Made by a program: the position numbers and the translations under genes | The notes under the pieces: model-generated | Seen by the model: the letters and a program-made list of their open reading frames with translations, nothing else | Told to the model about the DNA's origin: nothing | Database searches by the model: none | Part shown: one piece after another, positions 1-30,200 of the stretch | Position numbering within the stretch: position 1 is the stretch's first letter | Layout: each line of letters begins with the position of its first letter | Source: Anoplopoma fimbria | Lineage: Eukaryota > Chordata > Actinopteri > Perciformes > Anoplopomatidae | NCBI RefSeq assembly: GCF_027596085.1 | Contig: NC_072467.1 | Coordinates: forward strand, 7,865,476-7,929,475 | Reading direction: 5' to 3' | Length of the DNA: 64,000 nt

Positions 1-842
1 AAAGCAGCTGTAAACATATATAAACTGGGCGATACAGCTTTAGCCTGCTGTGCACACCCCCACGGATGGATCAGTTTTTCCTAGAATATTTGGCAAAGAA
101 ATAGCCTAACTCATACTGTGTGTTTGTTACACTTTGTTTTTTGCATGAGCTTTGGGGTAGCCGGTAAGCCGATTTTGTTTTGTGTCTTTGTTCTTAGCTA
201 AGCTAATTATTGCTAAAGTAACCACGTGTTAGGCAAAAAAACCAAACAGTCGTCGTTCCAAAATGATCAAACTTCCTTAAAATTTCAGCAGGGAGAAATG
301 ACTTCCCCTGGGGCATATGAGAAACATTTTGACTGACATTAAGGTTGAGAAATGTTTGAAAATGAATTTAGTCTGGCTGATGTCATATTCCTCCACTTCT
401 ATATGAGTCAGTGTTGTTTCAATGTTTCACTCAGTGTGTTCATTGAAACTGGCAGTGTGTGGGATACCGCGTTTGAGCAGTTTACACCCCTTGCTCGTCC
501 AGTGCCAGGAGAAGTAAACACACTCCAACACGCTTGGAAACAGACAAAGAAAGACCCAGAGTAGGGAAACTGTTACAAACTCACTCACACAAATTGAAAG
601 GAAATTTATTTGATGGAGTGCTCACTGCCTGGAAAATAAACACACGCACTCTCCTCTGGCCTAATTTGGACTGCTCTCCTTCCGTCAGCCTCACACATAC
701 ATTGGACATCACAATGGACCAGTGTGCACCCACTCAAAAATCCAGCGCACTGTAGAATAGAAACACACCACGTGGGATTAGATTGCCCCTTGATCTCTAG
801 CCTGCCACCACTCTGCCCACTCTGCTGCTTCAATAGAAAACA
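1..842. other. Intergenic DNA downstream of osbpl5, nothing recognised
   Basis: Moderately AT-rich sequence. Open frames on both strands are short and show no protein motif or splice-site context. I see no RNA gene or recognisable transposon. Confidence 0.5.
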
Positions 843-3015
843 AAAAATGTCATAGTATATCTGTAATAAAAAGTCATACAAAAGTTAAAAAAACTAACAT
901 AATGTAGGTACATAATAAATGTAGGTACGTCATAAAAATATGTTAGAAGAGTGTGTTGTTAAAAGCCATTAAAATTGTCATTGTATAGTAGGTTGTGGAA
1001 GTCAAAGAATAATATAGTATAGAATGTCATAAAAAGTCATAAACAATGTCATAGTACAGTTTGTATATACAGTATAAGAATGTTTTAACATGTAATAGTA
1101 AGGTATCAATTAAAAGATAATAAAAAATGTCATAGCACAGTATGCCATACAAAAGTTATAATAAATAGTCATAGTCAGACAATCTGTCATACAAACCTAA
1201 AACAAATGTCATAGTATGGTACTTCATAAAATGTAATGGAAAATGTCAAAGTTCATTAAAGGTATAAAAAAAACCGCTATTGTATTATGTCGCAAAAAGT
1301 TGTGAAAAAGAAATGTAAGAGTATAGTATGTTGTAAACATTGTTACAATAAAGTGTCATAGTATAGTTTGTAATATAAAAAAATGTCTGTATATTATTAT
1401 TCAGTATGTGATAAAAAGTCTCAAAAACAAAAATCAGTATGTCAAAAAAGGATAAAGTCATTGTGATAGTTCATCAAAGTGTCATAAAAGTCAAAGTATA
1501 GTATGTCTAAAGATTCTGGGTAGTTAGTCATAAAAAAAGGCATAGTACAGTATGTCAAGAAAAAGGTTAAAAATGTAATTACAAGTGGATAAAAAAAAAG
1601 TAGGGGATGTCATTTAAAAGTAAAAAATAACATTATATAGTATGTCATAAAAAAGTCATAAAAAGTCAGTAAAAAATGTCATGAAAAAAAGTAAAAAAGT
1701 TATTGTACATATGTCATAAAACAGTGATTTTCCATCATTAAGTATGTCATCAATGTACAAGGGTTAAATGTACTGATAAAATGTCATAGTATAGTATTGT
1801 CAAAATTCAAAAAAATGTCGTAAAAAATAATTAAAGAAATATGTCATACAAATTGTGATTAAAAAGTTTATAATGTCATAATATAGTATGTCATGAAAAG
1901 TCAAACTATGGTACATCATAAAATGTAAAACAAAAAGTTTGTATGTTATGAAAAAGTCATAAATAGGTCATAGTTCAGTACGTTCTAAAAAGTCAAAAAT
2001 ATTATAGTATAGTTAGTTATAAAAAAGTCATAGCCTAGTATTTCATAAAAAAAAAGAAAACAAAAAAAGTCATAGTATAGTATGTCTTAGAAGATGTGAT
2101 TAAAAAAAACAATTTAAAAATCTCATAAATTTGTCGTAAATAAGTCATAGTATAGTAAATCATAAAAAAGTAAAAAATGTCATGGTATAATATGTTATAA
2201 AAAAATGTCTTTGTTTAATTTTAATCCTTTACTGTATTATTTTTTTATGTTTTTCTATAACTTTCTAATGGCATATTATCTTTTATGATGCATACTACAC
2301 TATGACATTTTTACACAACATACTTTGACTTTTTAATGACTTTTAAATTTCACACTATACTGAGTTATTTTTAATGATTGTTTTTTATTCTGCATTAATG
2401 GCATATTAATCTATGTCATTTTTTATGAATTTTCTTTGAGGCATACCAAACTATGATATTTTTTTTACCACACATTTTATGTCCCTTTTAAAATACTGTA
2501 CAAAATATTTTTTTATATGGCATACTTAGTGCAATACTTTTTCTGAAAATGTCATTACATACTGTAATAGGACCTTTTCATGACATACATCACATAAAAT
2601 ACTTGGCAAACTACACTTTGATATTTTTATGATATTTTCATGGCACACTAAAATGTGATGTTTTTATGATATACTGTAGGATTGTATTTTTGTCATGTAT
2701 ATCGGATATTAAACCTTGACTTTTTAAGGACATACTTTACAATGATATTTTCATGACATTTTTATGGCATACTGTAGTGTCATTTTTTAAAATTTAATTT
2801 TCATTGCATACTTTAATTTGACTTTTGTAAGGTTTTTATCATAAACTACAATATGCATTCTTATTACAATTTTATGGCATACTATACTTTGACATTTAAT
2901 ATATATTTTTAAGATTTTCCAGAGTCTTGTGGCATACCATACAATAGGATTTTAATGATGTGTATGGGGTACTTTACTCTGACTTTTTAAAGACATTTTT
3001 ATGACTTCTAAATTA
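843..3015. repeat. Degenerate AT-rich minisatellite in inverted halves
   Basis: From about 843 to 2210 the plus strand repeats a degenerate unit built from GTCATAGTATAGTATGTCAT followed by runs of A and AAAAGTCAT, at a loose spacing of about 25-45 bp. From about 2215 to 3015 the same words appear as their reverse complement, for example GGCATACTATACTTTGACAT at 2876-2895 and TTTTTATGACTT near 2996-3007. The array is therefore two tandem-repeat arms facing each other, with the switch at about 2210-2225. Copies differ by many substitutions and small indels, so the array is old. It contains no coding frame. Confidence 0.85.
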
Positions 3016-3690
3016 TGATACATATAATTTGGACCAGAATTATTCCAGTAATTATAATACGATAATCAAATGGGTTACAGACCAAACGGGTTAATTATCC
3101 AGTGTATAATATTTAAAACACTGAGTGACTACACTGATACTTCCGATGTGCGAGTAGTGTCATATATGATGTCATAAGTCTGTATTAATGTGCAGCTTGA
3201 GGTGTTAAGTTTAAACATTGTAAGAGAAGATGCATTTGGATATATTGAGCTCCATTGGGGTTAATGCATTTAACTCCTCAGTTTGTACATTTTGTTTTAC
3301 AGCACCACCGTTATTGTTTTTGTACAACATTTCTAAATCAATATGGTGGTCTGAACTGTGCCGACATACAATTATATATGACATTCAGTAAAAGCAAAAG
3401 TTTCTTTCACAAAGTTGTCTGTGTGACATTTATTCCTATGACAAGTATGTATTTAAAAGCCTCTGGGCTGGCTAGTTTTATCATATATGCATATTTTGAT
3501 GTGCATATTGTTTTCAAGTATAGGTCAGATATAAGGGCAATATTAGTGCAAATTCTAACTAAATCCAAGCAATTTCATGATATTAAGCAGGTTTTGTACC
3601 TAGTTGATGCAGAAGTATTCAAAATGTTTGCTTTTGTAAAAGAAGCAATTCCACTGTATGAAATACTCAAAATGCAACTGAGGTAAAATA
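3016..3690. other. Intergenic DNA, unclassified
   Basis: AT-rich sequence with one plus-strand open frame of 143 codons (3255-3686) that shows no family motif. Its 3' half runs into the dispersed repeat that follows, so it is probably repeat-derived and not a gene. Confidence 0.4.
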
Positions 3691-4110
3691 CGAAAAAAAA
3701 GTATCAGCAAATAAATGTACTTGAAGTATCCAAAGTACTAATAATGCAGAGTGGCTACTGTCAGTGATATCTTATCATATTATTGGATCATAATTATTGA
3801 TGTATCAATATTTAAGGAGTACTTTAATGTTGTCATTAGTAAAAGTGGAGCTATTTCTAACTACTTCCTATACTTTTGGTAGTTGTGTACGGTGGATCAT
3901 ATTTCAAAAACTAATCATACATTTTGTACAAAAATCTTTATTACTACAACTCTTAAATAAATGGTGTTGATGAAACGTACAATATTTCATTCTGAAATGT
4001 AGTGAAGTAGAAGTAGCATGAAATGGAAATACTCAAGTACAAGTACCTCAAGATTGTACTTAAGTAGTAACTTGAGTTACTCCTGTACTGTACAGAACAG
4101 TACAATACTT
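3690..4110 (+). repeat. Dispersed teleost repeat (MITE-like), degenerate
   Basis: The stretch ends in a dense run of AAGTA/TACTT words (about 4005-4110, for example AAATACTCAAGTACAAGTAC). I recognise this as the edge of an interspersed repeat that is abundant in percomorph fish and usually treated as a hAT-type non-autonomous element. No clean terminal inverted repeats or target duplication could be found, and the family name is not certain. Confidence 0.45.
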
Positions 4111-5944
4111 AAGTAAATGTTCTTTCAACCAATGTTTGTAACCAACATCTGGAAGATGTTTCAGCAAGATTGCTGCAGTGTAGTTTTTAACAATACCAGT
4201 TTGGAGACCAGTTTACACAACTCAACATCCCCCTCTGGTGGAGAATATTGACTACAGCGGAAACAATTTTGTTCTGTAAAGTGTTCTCATTGTCTCAAAC
4301 ACCAGAGGATATTTTTTTCTGTAACAAGACATTAAATCGAACAGAAGGCAGTGACAGGGTTAAAATGTTTTACTGTAGTTCTACAGTACGCAACAGGTAT
4401 GAATGAAAACATCGGGCAACTTCATGTTCTCTGTAGTTTCGTACAATATGACAAAAATATCTGGCATGTAGAATCCCCACAACATGGCGGTAGAGTAGAA
4501 AACCGGAAAAGAATGAAAAGGACAAACAAACTAAGGTGTAAATAAAAGCATTCAAAGAGTCGACTTCCTTCTTGTGCTCTCCGATTCTCTCCCATTGGGT
4601 AGATCAGGACTGGCAATGGAGACTGAAAGGATTAAAAACCAGTAAAAACCAAGATCACAGATCTGGTTTTGTATAGCACAACCATAATGGCTTACTCGCA
4701 CACATGTGCTCCTTCACTCACACACACACACAAACAAACACACAAACAAACAAGGAAAGGAAAGTTAAGGTTAATCACCCAATAAATACATTCTGAATTC
4801 TCTTTTTGAAACACAGACCTCCAGACAAATATATACAAATTGATTAAAAGAAAAAAACAAAACAACTCATTACTAAGTGTTTACATCTTAAAACAGACAC
4901 TTGAATGTGGTGTGGACCGAGATGCACACACAGACCCCTTCTGTTAGGCCAAAGTATTGAAATTATTTTTTCATGTATTTTTACTCCCTCCCTCCATCCC
5001 TTCCTCCGAACGCTGCTCCTCTATGTAACTGATTGTACACACTAGTGTCTTGGTCTAGACCAGAAGCAGTGCTATGCTATTATCCCTTCTGTTACAGCAC
5101 TACAGGCACACAAATACAAAAGACACTCTGTTTGGCTCTCTGCCCTGCCTCATTCCCATTATCCTTCCTTCCTACGTGTCACTACAAACACACACAGTGC
5201 TCCCTGTAAACAAGTACTCTTTGTCCTTTCGGATTATAAATACTGTTTTGGTAAAATCATCATCATTAAAAGACGAGACGGAGTGTATTTGAGCGTACAT
5301 TGATACAAAATGCACAGAATTGCACTGTTGGAAGATATTCCTTCTACATTTCTTGTTTTTCTTCTTCTTTTTTTGGCTTCAGCGTTTAAGGCCCAAATCT
5401 GAAGTGGAAAGGGAGCAGGAGGAGTCCAAGCGGTGATCTGCCTGCTCCCATAGGGCCTACTGTAGTGTAGGTACAAACAACAAACATACAGGCACACTAA
5501 CAGATAAACAGTATTGCAGGGCAATATAAAAAAGATACTAAGGAATGGTGAAACATCCTATTTGTCATTTCTTTTTGCAAAATCATTCTTCATCTTCATC
5601 ATACATTTCATCTTTTTATTCAAAATCTTTTCAGCCATGCTTGTCTCTCTCATCCCTCCTTTCCTGTCCAAAGTGCGTGGGTGCCGGTGCTATTTCAGTC
5701 TGGCTACACTAGGGGGTGCTGTTCATCTCTGCAGATGACTGACAGGCGGTGGCTGTGGCTGTGGCTGTGTTTATTGCTTTATTGTCTGTAGCTCCTCCCC
5801 TCTCAGAGGAAACTAAGGGACAAAGTTGCCCTCTAAACACTGATCTGAGGTCTCTGCCCTCATCCGCTGATTGTAGTCTGTGCTTTTTGGGGGGATCTGA
5901 TGCCAGATCAGTGCCGGAGGGGAACTCCTCCCTGAGGAGGGGGC
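4111..5944 (-). other. osbpl5: Probable osbpl5 3' UTR and downstream flank
   Basis: This is the non-coding sequence after the osbpl5 stop codon. On the minus strand, candidate polyadenylation hexamers AATAAA lie at 5783-5778, 5775-5770 and 5620-5615. The first two are only about 165-175 nt past the stop and the true end is not determined. A CA/CAAA simple-sequence tract lies at about 4719-4752. No other gene is visible. Confidence 0.45.
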
Positions 5945-21780
<15,836 letters not shown>

Positions 21781-23891
21781 CCTGACAACCTGCTCGTCCT
21801 CTGCAGGCAGAGAACTGCAGTGAAGAAAGTAAGGAGTGGAACATTTAGAAAGGAAGGAGGACATTTTTTTTGATTAGAACAAAATGTTACAAGATTTTTG
21901 CATGCATGCTTTTGTTTATCTAATAAAAAGATTTTAAAAACAGTACAAGTGATCCTGTCTTTGTAGCTCTTCTTCCTTTGAACATAGTCTTACTTGTTGT
22001 CTCTTCCTGCATCACTAACTCGAAGCTCTTAAACTCCATCCTCGTCTCTTCTGTTTGTGTATATCTATCGGTCTGTCTGGACCCCCACACTTTCCCTTCT
22101 CCCTAACACTAACAAAGACTTACTGTACCAGGACACGCCAGCCTGTCCACATAATAGCACTGTGCGTGGCAGTGACAGGCAGTTCAGAATGCACGTCAGT
22201 GTATATGACAGATATCGTCTCCAACCAAGTCCAGTCACTCTGTCCACAGAGAATCACTGTCCAAGACGACTCCCACCACCACTGCCACTCCTCCTCCACA
22301 CTCCCTGTCAGCCTGCAACAACAGGCTGAACAATTGCTTTGCCCCCGAAAATGCTGCTTCTTCAGTCATTCCCTTGATATTCTCAAAGATCCCATCTACT
22401 AATGAGATGCACATCTCAGCACACAAAAGGGGACAAATTTAGCGACTGCAGATGTGGGAAGGATCAAGTTGTGGCTCTGCAGCTTCATATTCATTTACAG
22501 CAGTGAGTGGATTAGTCATACATTTAGGCCACCATAAGTGGGGGAAAAAAATACAATAACAACAAGAAACCTTACAGACATACAGTATGCATACTGTATA
22601 TAAGAGTCTGCACAGACAGAACTGTAGACAGATAGTCTTCAGTGAATATGTGTGCTCTTAATGACAAAGATTCTTCTTTGATACCAAAAGACACAATGAC
22701 AATCATTTTGCCTGTTTACTCCTCTTTCTCTCTTGTGCCTTGTTTTCTCCTCTACTGAGCTCAGTACGTACTGACAAGTGGCAAACTATTCATAACATGT
22801 TATTAACAAGTGCTGAGGACCACAGCTGTTTTCAGACAGATTTAGATAAAAATGCCTGTTGTGCAAATTGGTGGTGAGCTGATCATAGAGAACCGGAGCT
22901 GTCGGTAAAACTCTGAGGTAAATGGAGCGTAGCTGTTACCACCTGGGTCTCTCTTAACAGCCATACTGTTCTCTACTCAGATCAATACAATCCCATTTGT
23001 TTTCTTTCAGTGCACAAACACACACAGTAGAAAAGACCCTCTGACTCCCTGCCTACAGAGCAGTCTCGCCTACAAGCCGTCAATTACTTCACCCAAGAAC
23101 TCGGTGTTACATAAAATTCATTCATAGAACATTTTCACAGACTGATTCATCTTTTAACTCTCCCACATCATTCAACTGTGATTACACTGGTGCATGAGGA
23201 GAGTGCTGTTTCTCAAAGTGAACATACTATTTAGTGATAAAAGTAAAAACCTGTGGGTTGACAATTGCCTAAAGGTTGGAGGATTCTTTGCGGTTAACAA
23301 ACTGTGCCCTCCCTCTACAAGAACATATATGCACATATTAAAAATACACAAGCACAGTCACATCCATACTCGTCACACCACTCCCTCCTTCCCTTCGTTT
23401 TCCACTCTGCCTCTGTGACTCATTCTCTCATCCTCCTGACTCCCTTCTCGTTTCTGATCTTGCATTCGCTTCTGTGCATTTCTTCCTCCTGCCCTCTGCT
23501 CTTTTGTCCTTTCAAATAGGCAGCTATGAACAACCAAGACATGAAGGGGAAAAGGTACATTTATTCTTTCTGAAAATGAGCCTTATTTGTCCTTGTGGAG
23601 CAGGTCTATAAATAGTATTCCATTGCTGCAGTGCCTGCGTGCATGTGTAGTACAGTGCTGAACCCTGGGTGGTGTGCAGGCTGCATGGAAAATAGCATGA
23701 AGCTTTAGCATTACACAACAGTAAACACAATGGGCTTCCAAACTGTATCAAGACTGACACACGTGGAGTATTAATACCACTTACAGTGCAGGGCCTAGGG
23801 CGGGTCAAGATGTGGGCAGACATGGAGACAGACAGGACAAACCAATCACAGCTGGTTCTCCCAGCTGCAGGGCGGAGATTTTCTGGGAGGA

Positions 23892-23918
23892 GGACTGTGT
23901 GTGTGTGTGTGTGTGTGA
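23892..23918. repeat. Short (TG)n microsatellite
   Basis: A TG run of about 25 bp in osbpl5 intron 1. Confidence 0.85.
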
Positions 23919-25438
23919 GCATATTACGCAGTCTAGACTGAGCATGGGTGTGGAGTACACGCATGCTTGATGTGCTTGTATCGTGTGGGGGCCAGTCGGT
24001 TGAGCATACATGGAGTCCATCCCACTAGTGTATGCATGGCATTTGTTGAATGACGTAAGCTTAGAAAATGAGTGTGTGGATGGGCGTACGTGGCTGTTGG
24101 TGTGTGCCTGCCTTGTTGCTGCAGACTGTTGGGAGGATTACACATGCACACGATGTTGCGCCAACGGAGAGAGAAAATGCTCCTCTCCAATCCCAGCAGC
24201 AGTGGCGGAGCAGGACGCATTACTCATAACAAACAGACGCGAGAACAAATATCACACACACAAGCAGCTGTGCTGTGAGTAACAGTCTTACAAAATCAGA
24301 GGAGGTCTATACTAGGTGATACTGATAATCATGAACATGTTTAATAACAAGAGCATATTTAAAACTTTATCAAAACACACTGTTTTTGTGTCTAAATGAA
24401 AATCAAAGCATTAACATCCTCTGAGGTAACAAATCCTCTGAGTGATAGCCTTTACAGAAGTAAGAGTAGAAGCAGTGTGTGTAATCGAGAAGGTGCCACT
24501 GTGAGGGGAAGCACAACTGGCCGTCAACACCAAAAGGACATTCAGATATATCCGTTGAAACAATATCAGTGGGGCCCTCAAAAATACAGACAAGAAGTTG
24601 GAAATTAAACATTAACTTGTGGCACATTATATCGTGTGACCTGTCTAGGAAACCACCAAAATAGAAGACCCTCTGTTTAGCTCTCAGTGAGTGAAAATAT
24701 AAGGTTTTTCAGGTCACATTAGCTTATCTATTGAGAAAGGAGAAAACATGAGAGGAACCTTTCCAATGAGAACCCAAGGAGAAATTAAAGCACCATTTTG
24801 CTTGCTTTAGGCAGTCATTCTACACTTTGCTTGACCTTCTAATAACATCTAAATAACATGAAATCATGCAAAACCTCAACTCTCAAGAATTCCTGTAGAC
24901 AGCACCTAAAGTTTGCCAAGTTAGGCTAACATTTATTTCTTCTACCACAGTCATGCTACACATGTGCTAGGCTAATATTTACCCAGTGAGAGGAACAACT
25001 TGTGGAAAAGATAACAGTAAGGTAGCAGCACCAGGACAGTCAATAACACACATTCCTGTGTCACACATTAACCTTGAACTATGAGAAGGACAGATAAAAC
25101 AACAACATCAGAAGTTATCTGACCCACAGTTACCCTGTCTAAGTGAAAGCACCCGTCTTACTTGTTTTTAGTTATCATTACGCCAACTAGGAGGAGTGAG
25201 GGAAATAAGGGAGAGGTGTTGGGAATGGAACAAGTTGACATGTTCCGACCTGTATGTTGTTAGCATGCTTGACTGATCTAACTAGCATTAAAATCAGTCT
25301 CTCAGGGACATACAAGGCTGGGCTGCAGATGTTGTGGCGGAAAGTAACCTTGGCTACTTGGAACATTTTAGTTCATTGACAGCCATCTGTTTACTTTGAG
25401 TCACTGTGATTGAACGTCATTATGATACAAATGACCAG

Positions 25439-25508
25439 CAATATAATATATTATATAATATCATATTATATAAAATGATATAAAATTATATAGAATTATA
25501 TTATATTA
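25439..25508. repeat. AT-only low-complexity tract
   Basis: About 70 bp made almost only of A and T, with ATATAATAT/ATTATATAA words that are locally self-complementary. Confidence 0.85.
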
Positions 25509-27189
25509 ACCAGAATTCAACAAAATACACTGCACGGGAGTCTGGCTAAGAGACAGGTTACTCAATTGACTGAGTACACACATACACAGCACACTACAGC
25601 AGCGTGGAACATGGTATCCTGCTGGGGTTTGGTTGTAGCACCTAGGCCATTTCTATAATAATAGCAGTACATTTTAAAATGCAAACGTTGTACATAAAAT
25701 AGTGAAATAATCTCAATGCAGCACTACAGGAGCTGTTGTGGGTTAAAAGTCAAGGTTTGTGACTGAAATCAATTCACATATTTTTCTGAAAGAGAAAAAA
25801 CAATATGCAACTAAAAGGTAGAAATATTTTAGTCGTTGGCTTGAAACACAGAGATTTTCAACAGTGTTTAAAACCCACTGAGACCAATCTGAGTAACCAC
25901 GTTGGCTCTGTTCCACTCCTGTAATGTACAACTTTGTTGCTTATCAGCTGAAAGAGGTCAACCTAGTAAGTTTTATTTTCCAGTTAAGTTTTCAATGAAA
26001 AGGCCGCTACTTTTGGTTCACACAATCTCCAGTAATCCTAAATTATACACCGACACCATATCTGTAAACGCTAAAGCTATTTAAGGCAGGAAATGTCATA
26101 TGGAGTTCACCATTCACCGTGTCCCTTAGGTTATTCCCCCTAATGCCCGATTTATACTCTTGAGGCTGTCTGCCTATGCATTCTGTGTGGGTTGGTGCAG
26201 GCCCTCGCACTTACCAGGCATACATAGCACTGAGGTGAATTGCAGATATGTGATTTCTTTTTGATTACGGTTAACTGTTTTCAAATCCTTTGTCAGGCGG
26301 GCTTTGATTTGATATGAGTGATTCAATAGTTCCATATTAGTCTGGCCCAAGACAATTCCATGGCTGGAAAATAAATGATGGGAGAGTTGGATGATGAGGA
26401 GGAGCTCCTGTCCTTAGAATTAATAAAGGTGGCTCTTGTTATGTAACAGAATAGGAGGTACTTGTCCGGAAAACTCATCTCCCGGCCCTGATGTGAAAGT
26501 GCTGTGGCGCCAGCAGTGCCTGTAGCTTATTGATGTTGTTTAGGAGGTACACAACGGGTCTCTGCAGCTCTCCGCTAGTTCCACAAACAATCTCTGTGGC
26601 TCTTCGGAAGCTCTACGTGAGCTATTCCGACTATTTTTTTCAGTCGTGACCTTAGGTGACAACAATGTTGTCGATATAAAAATGGTCTGTGAAAAAAAAG
26701 TTGGGTTACACAGCTAACACACCGCCATTTGCTATGTTACTGGCAGGAGCTATATAGGACTTGATGGGTTCTCAGCAGCCCTGATGTGTCCTTCCCTGAT
26801 TAGTCACGCCCCTATCACATTAGTCTTTACCAGAAGAAAACAAACAACAACAGACTTGATCATCGACTACCAGGTTAATTCAACATGGATAACGGAATAC
26901 AGGCGTCGCTGACCTTGTTGTCTATACTTGCAGCTGTTGTGCAGTTAAATTCTGCATTTTATAATAAATAAATAAATAATCTCGATCGAAGAACTGTACC
27001 CTCTATCAAAATCTCAATGTCAGTGACAGCCAAATACAAATGTTGCCTTTACTCGATAACGCCTTTGTGTGTGCGTGTGTCTACATGTGAACAGTTCAGT
27101 CTGTGTGTGAGAGTGTGAAAGCCTTAAAATTCTGACAGCCAGCATCAAGCCAGCTGTTGCTAATATGATGGCACAGATTAAGTCCAGAC

Positions 27190-27232
27190 AGTCCCTCCAT
27201 CCTTCCATCCTTCCATCCCTCCATCTGTCCTC
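27190..27232. repeat. (CCATCCTT)n pyrimidine-rich microsatellite
   Basis: Imperfect CCTTCCAT/CCCTCCAT repeats in osbpl5 intron 1. Confidence 0.8.
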
Positions 27233-30200
27233 CCTTCAGCACCCCCATCCCTGTTAACCCCCAATCTCTAGTGACTACAGGACTAATGGCTGGCCATATG
27301 ACCTAGATAAACACCAATAGGCTGTCCCCAAGTACAATATGTGCATCAACAACGAACCCGGCAACATACTGTAGCAGACGGACCACTTTACTTTCTTTCA
27401 AATGGTACAATGGGGAGGGCAGACATGCACACACATGCAATACATATATTTGTTCTTCCATTTACTCATGTGCACTGCATTTCAACCACTGCCTCTTCTG
27501 CTGACGCTGCAGGCGCTGTTTCTATCCTAACAACATCCACCCGTTCAGCCCCCGTTACTATTCACGCAAAAGAAAAATCATGTAATTTCTCATCTACTGA
27601 CACTTCCTGTGAAGAAGAAGATGATAAGTATGCTCTTTTAACATAGTCAATTAAATTTATGGCTGATCAAACAACATCCTTCTAAAAACATGGGGGAAAA
27701 AAACCTGTATTTCCAATGCTGGGCATGGCATTTCACCATCATGCACAACATGCATAAAAGTATTCAGAATTCAGCTCAAGATATTGACAAATCCACCCAC
27801 TAACACACATGTTCATTTACTGAATGTAGTTGACAACTTTAAAAAAAAAAGAAAAAAAAGGTTGTAAACTAGTTCAGTCCCGGTAATACCAAACATCTAA
27901 AATTCTCAAACTAAATAAAATCAAAAATGAAAAAGCAAAACTGCAACTATTGTGTCTAAGAGGACGTGAAGAAGGCAGAACTAGGTCAACTGTTTCAGTT
28001 TATAAAAGGAGGCTAATTTTGTGACACTCTGTGGGAGGATGTGTGGTTTAGTTGTTCTATTCTGAGTCGTGCGGGGGTTGCAGGTATATTTTAAGGATCT
28101 CACATGGAGAAAATGCCTTCCAGCCCGACTTCCCATTTGATCTAACTTAAAATAGGAAACTCCCCTTGGTAAACCTTCACTGTACCTACACCATTTAACC
28201 ACAATCTCCACCCTGTTCTACCAAGCAGGCCCCTCCCTGATGCTGCAGCAATGTCAATAATTGTACATCATGTGGCTTTCCTATAACCATCTATTAACTT
28301 TGTTTAAAGTCTTGCTCATCTGAAGGAGCATTTCAGCTTGTATGTAGTCCAGGCAAGTTGTCAGAGGTTATCCGAGTTCTTGCCCAGCTGTGACCTCACT
28401 GTTAGGGAGAAGGAGAGAGGCTTAGTATTTGTCAATTGGGGAGAGTGCCTACACTGTTCTCTGTGTTTCAGGTTAGACTAGCAGGAGACACAACCTCCCT
28501 TCGTACACACAGCCGGTCTCTGGGAACAGAGTCATCTGTCAGGGAGAAGAGGACTGATCAAGGTAAACATAGCCTGAAAACTAGCCCTAAGATTCCCTAC
28601 AAGGGGGTGGGAAATGAGCAGTAGGGGAGCAAAGACAAACCAACATGTATCTGAAAACAGAGCCATCCAAACTCAAGCACAGATCCAAAACAAATTCATC
28701 GTATCAAAGGATCTCTTCAAGTATCTCTCACTCTGTGCTCCTCTGCCTCTAGTGTCCTTTCCCAAATCACATACTTACTTTGAGCCCCCACTTTACCATG
28801 CTCACAGCCTGACATTTAAATTGCAAACATACAATACAGCAGAGATACAACCAACCTCACTTCTCATTTTAGAGTAGTTTTACCAACAATTTCATCTGTA
28901 GCATTTTTGTATTGTACCATGAATAAGTCAACACATATCTAGTCATCTTACAGTGATAAGAAAAACACCTTTAAGTCAAGCTCAGTCAGCCCACTTACAA
29001 CCACTTTCAAAGTTTAAATGTCTCACTGTTTTGAAAGCAGTCGTGTTTCCCATTCTTAATGAATCTGAAACCTTTACAATTCATCAATCTATGGTTCCAA
29101 ACACTGGAACCACATTTGATCTGGTAGACAGACCAAGCCAGCTGGCTGTCTGTGCGGTTGGCTCCAGGCCAGTGGTGGCTGTGTGAGAACTCCTCTTAGG
29201 CAGGCCCAGCCAGGCTGAGCTGATGAATACAGTGGTGCCAAGCATGGCCACTCTGTTTACATACAAATGCATCAACATGCAGACACAACACACACATTCA
29301 CATGCATGCACTGTACAGAAGTACCAGAGGAACTCCATGACGTAGTGTAAGAGGCTGCAGCCATGACTCTGATTTGCACTGGCACATGTACGTGACAAGT
29401 ACTATGACCTTAATATACAAATATATAAAAATATTACTGCACTATGATGTGAGAGTTGGGTGTGTGTGCTATTTTGGATATGTGCTATGCAACTTTCGGC
29501 ACACCGCTTCCAAATTTACGATAAATACTGCTTGGAGGTCTGCCCTTTGTACAGGGTATTTTTAAGTGGTGGGGCCAGAGGGTCAGGGAGAATCCCGGGA
29601 GGCTGGCTGTGAAAGCAACAGAGAGGGCAGGGGTGCAGGGGCAAAAGTCTCTGGGGTCAGGGTAGGGTCAAAGTTAAGCGTTGCAATACACAAAGGGCTC
29701 TTGGTTCTAGTTTTTCCTATTGCTTGACATTAATTGTGACCCAAGTGAATGAGAAATTTAGACAGGTCTTTAATTGTAACCCAATTATCTATCAGCTTTT
29801 ATCAATTTTTTCTACCTTTCTATACTCCTATTTTAGTGAGATAGGACAGATAAGATTTGAGTTGTGAAGACAGTACTGGAGATTGAATATTGAACATGAA
29901 GTAGCCTGATTAACTAGAGAAAGTGGGCTTGTTCACATCAAATCTGATGATCTGTACCTCCTGCCTGGCTGTGAAAATCTGATTAGGAGAGGTCCAATCT
30001 ATTTTCTAACAAAGTGCCCTTCAGCAAGACACTTACCGCCAAACTGCAGCAAGGAAGAGGCAGGGGTCAACATTTACTTTGTATTCACAAGACCACTCTC
30101 TGCTCCCATTAGAGGTCGACCGGCAGTGGATTGTTAAAGGCTGATATAATAATAGTCCAGGGAAGGAAAAATCTGAAACCCCTCCCCCGTTAAAAAAAAC

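Noticed and set aside
3255..3686. 143-codon plus-strand frame
   Set aside because: No motif. It merges into a dispersed repeat at about 3690 and has no codon-use signal I can defend.
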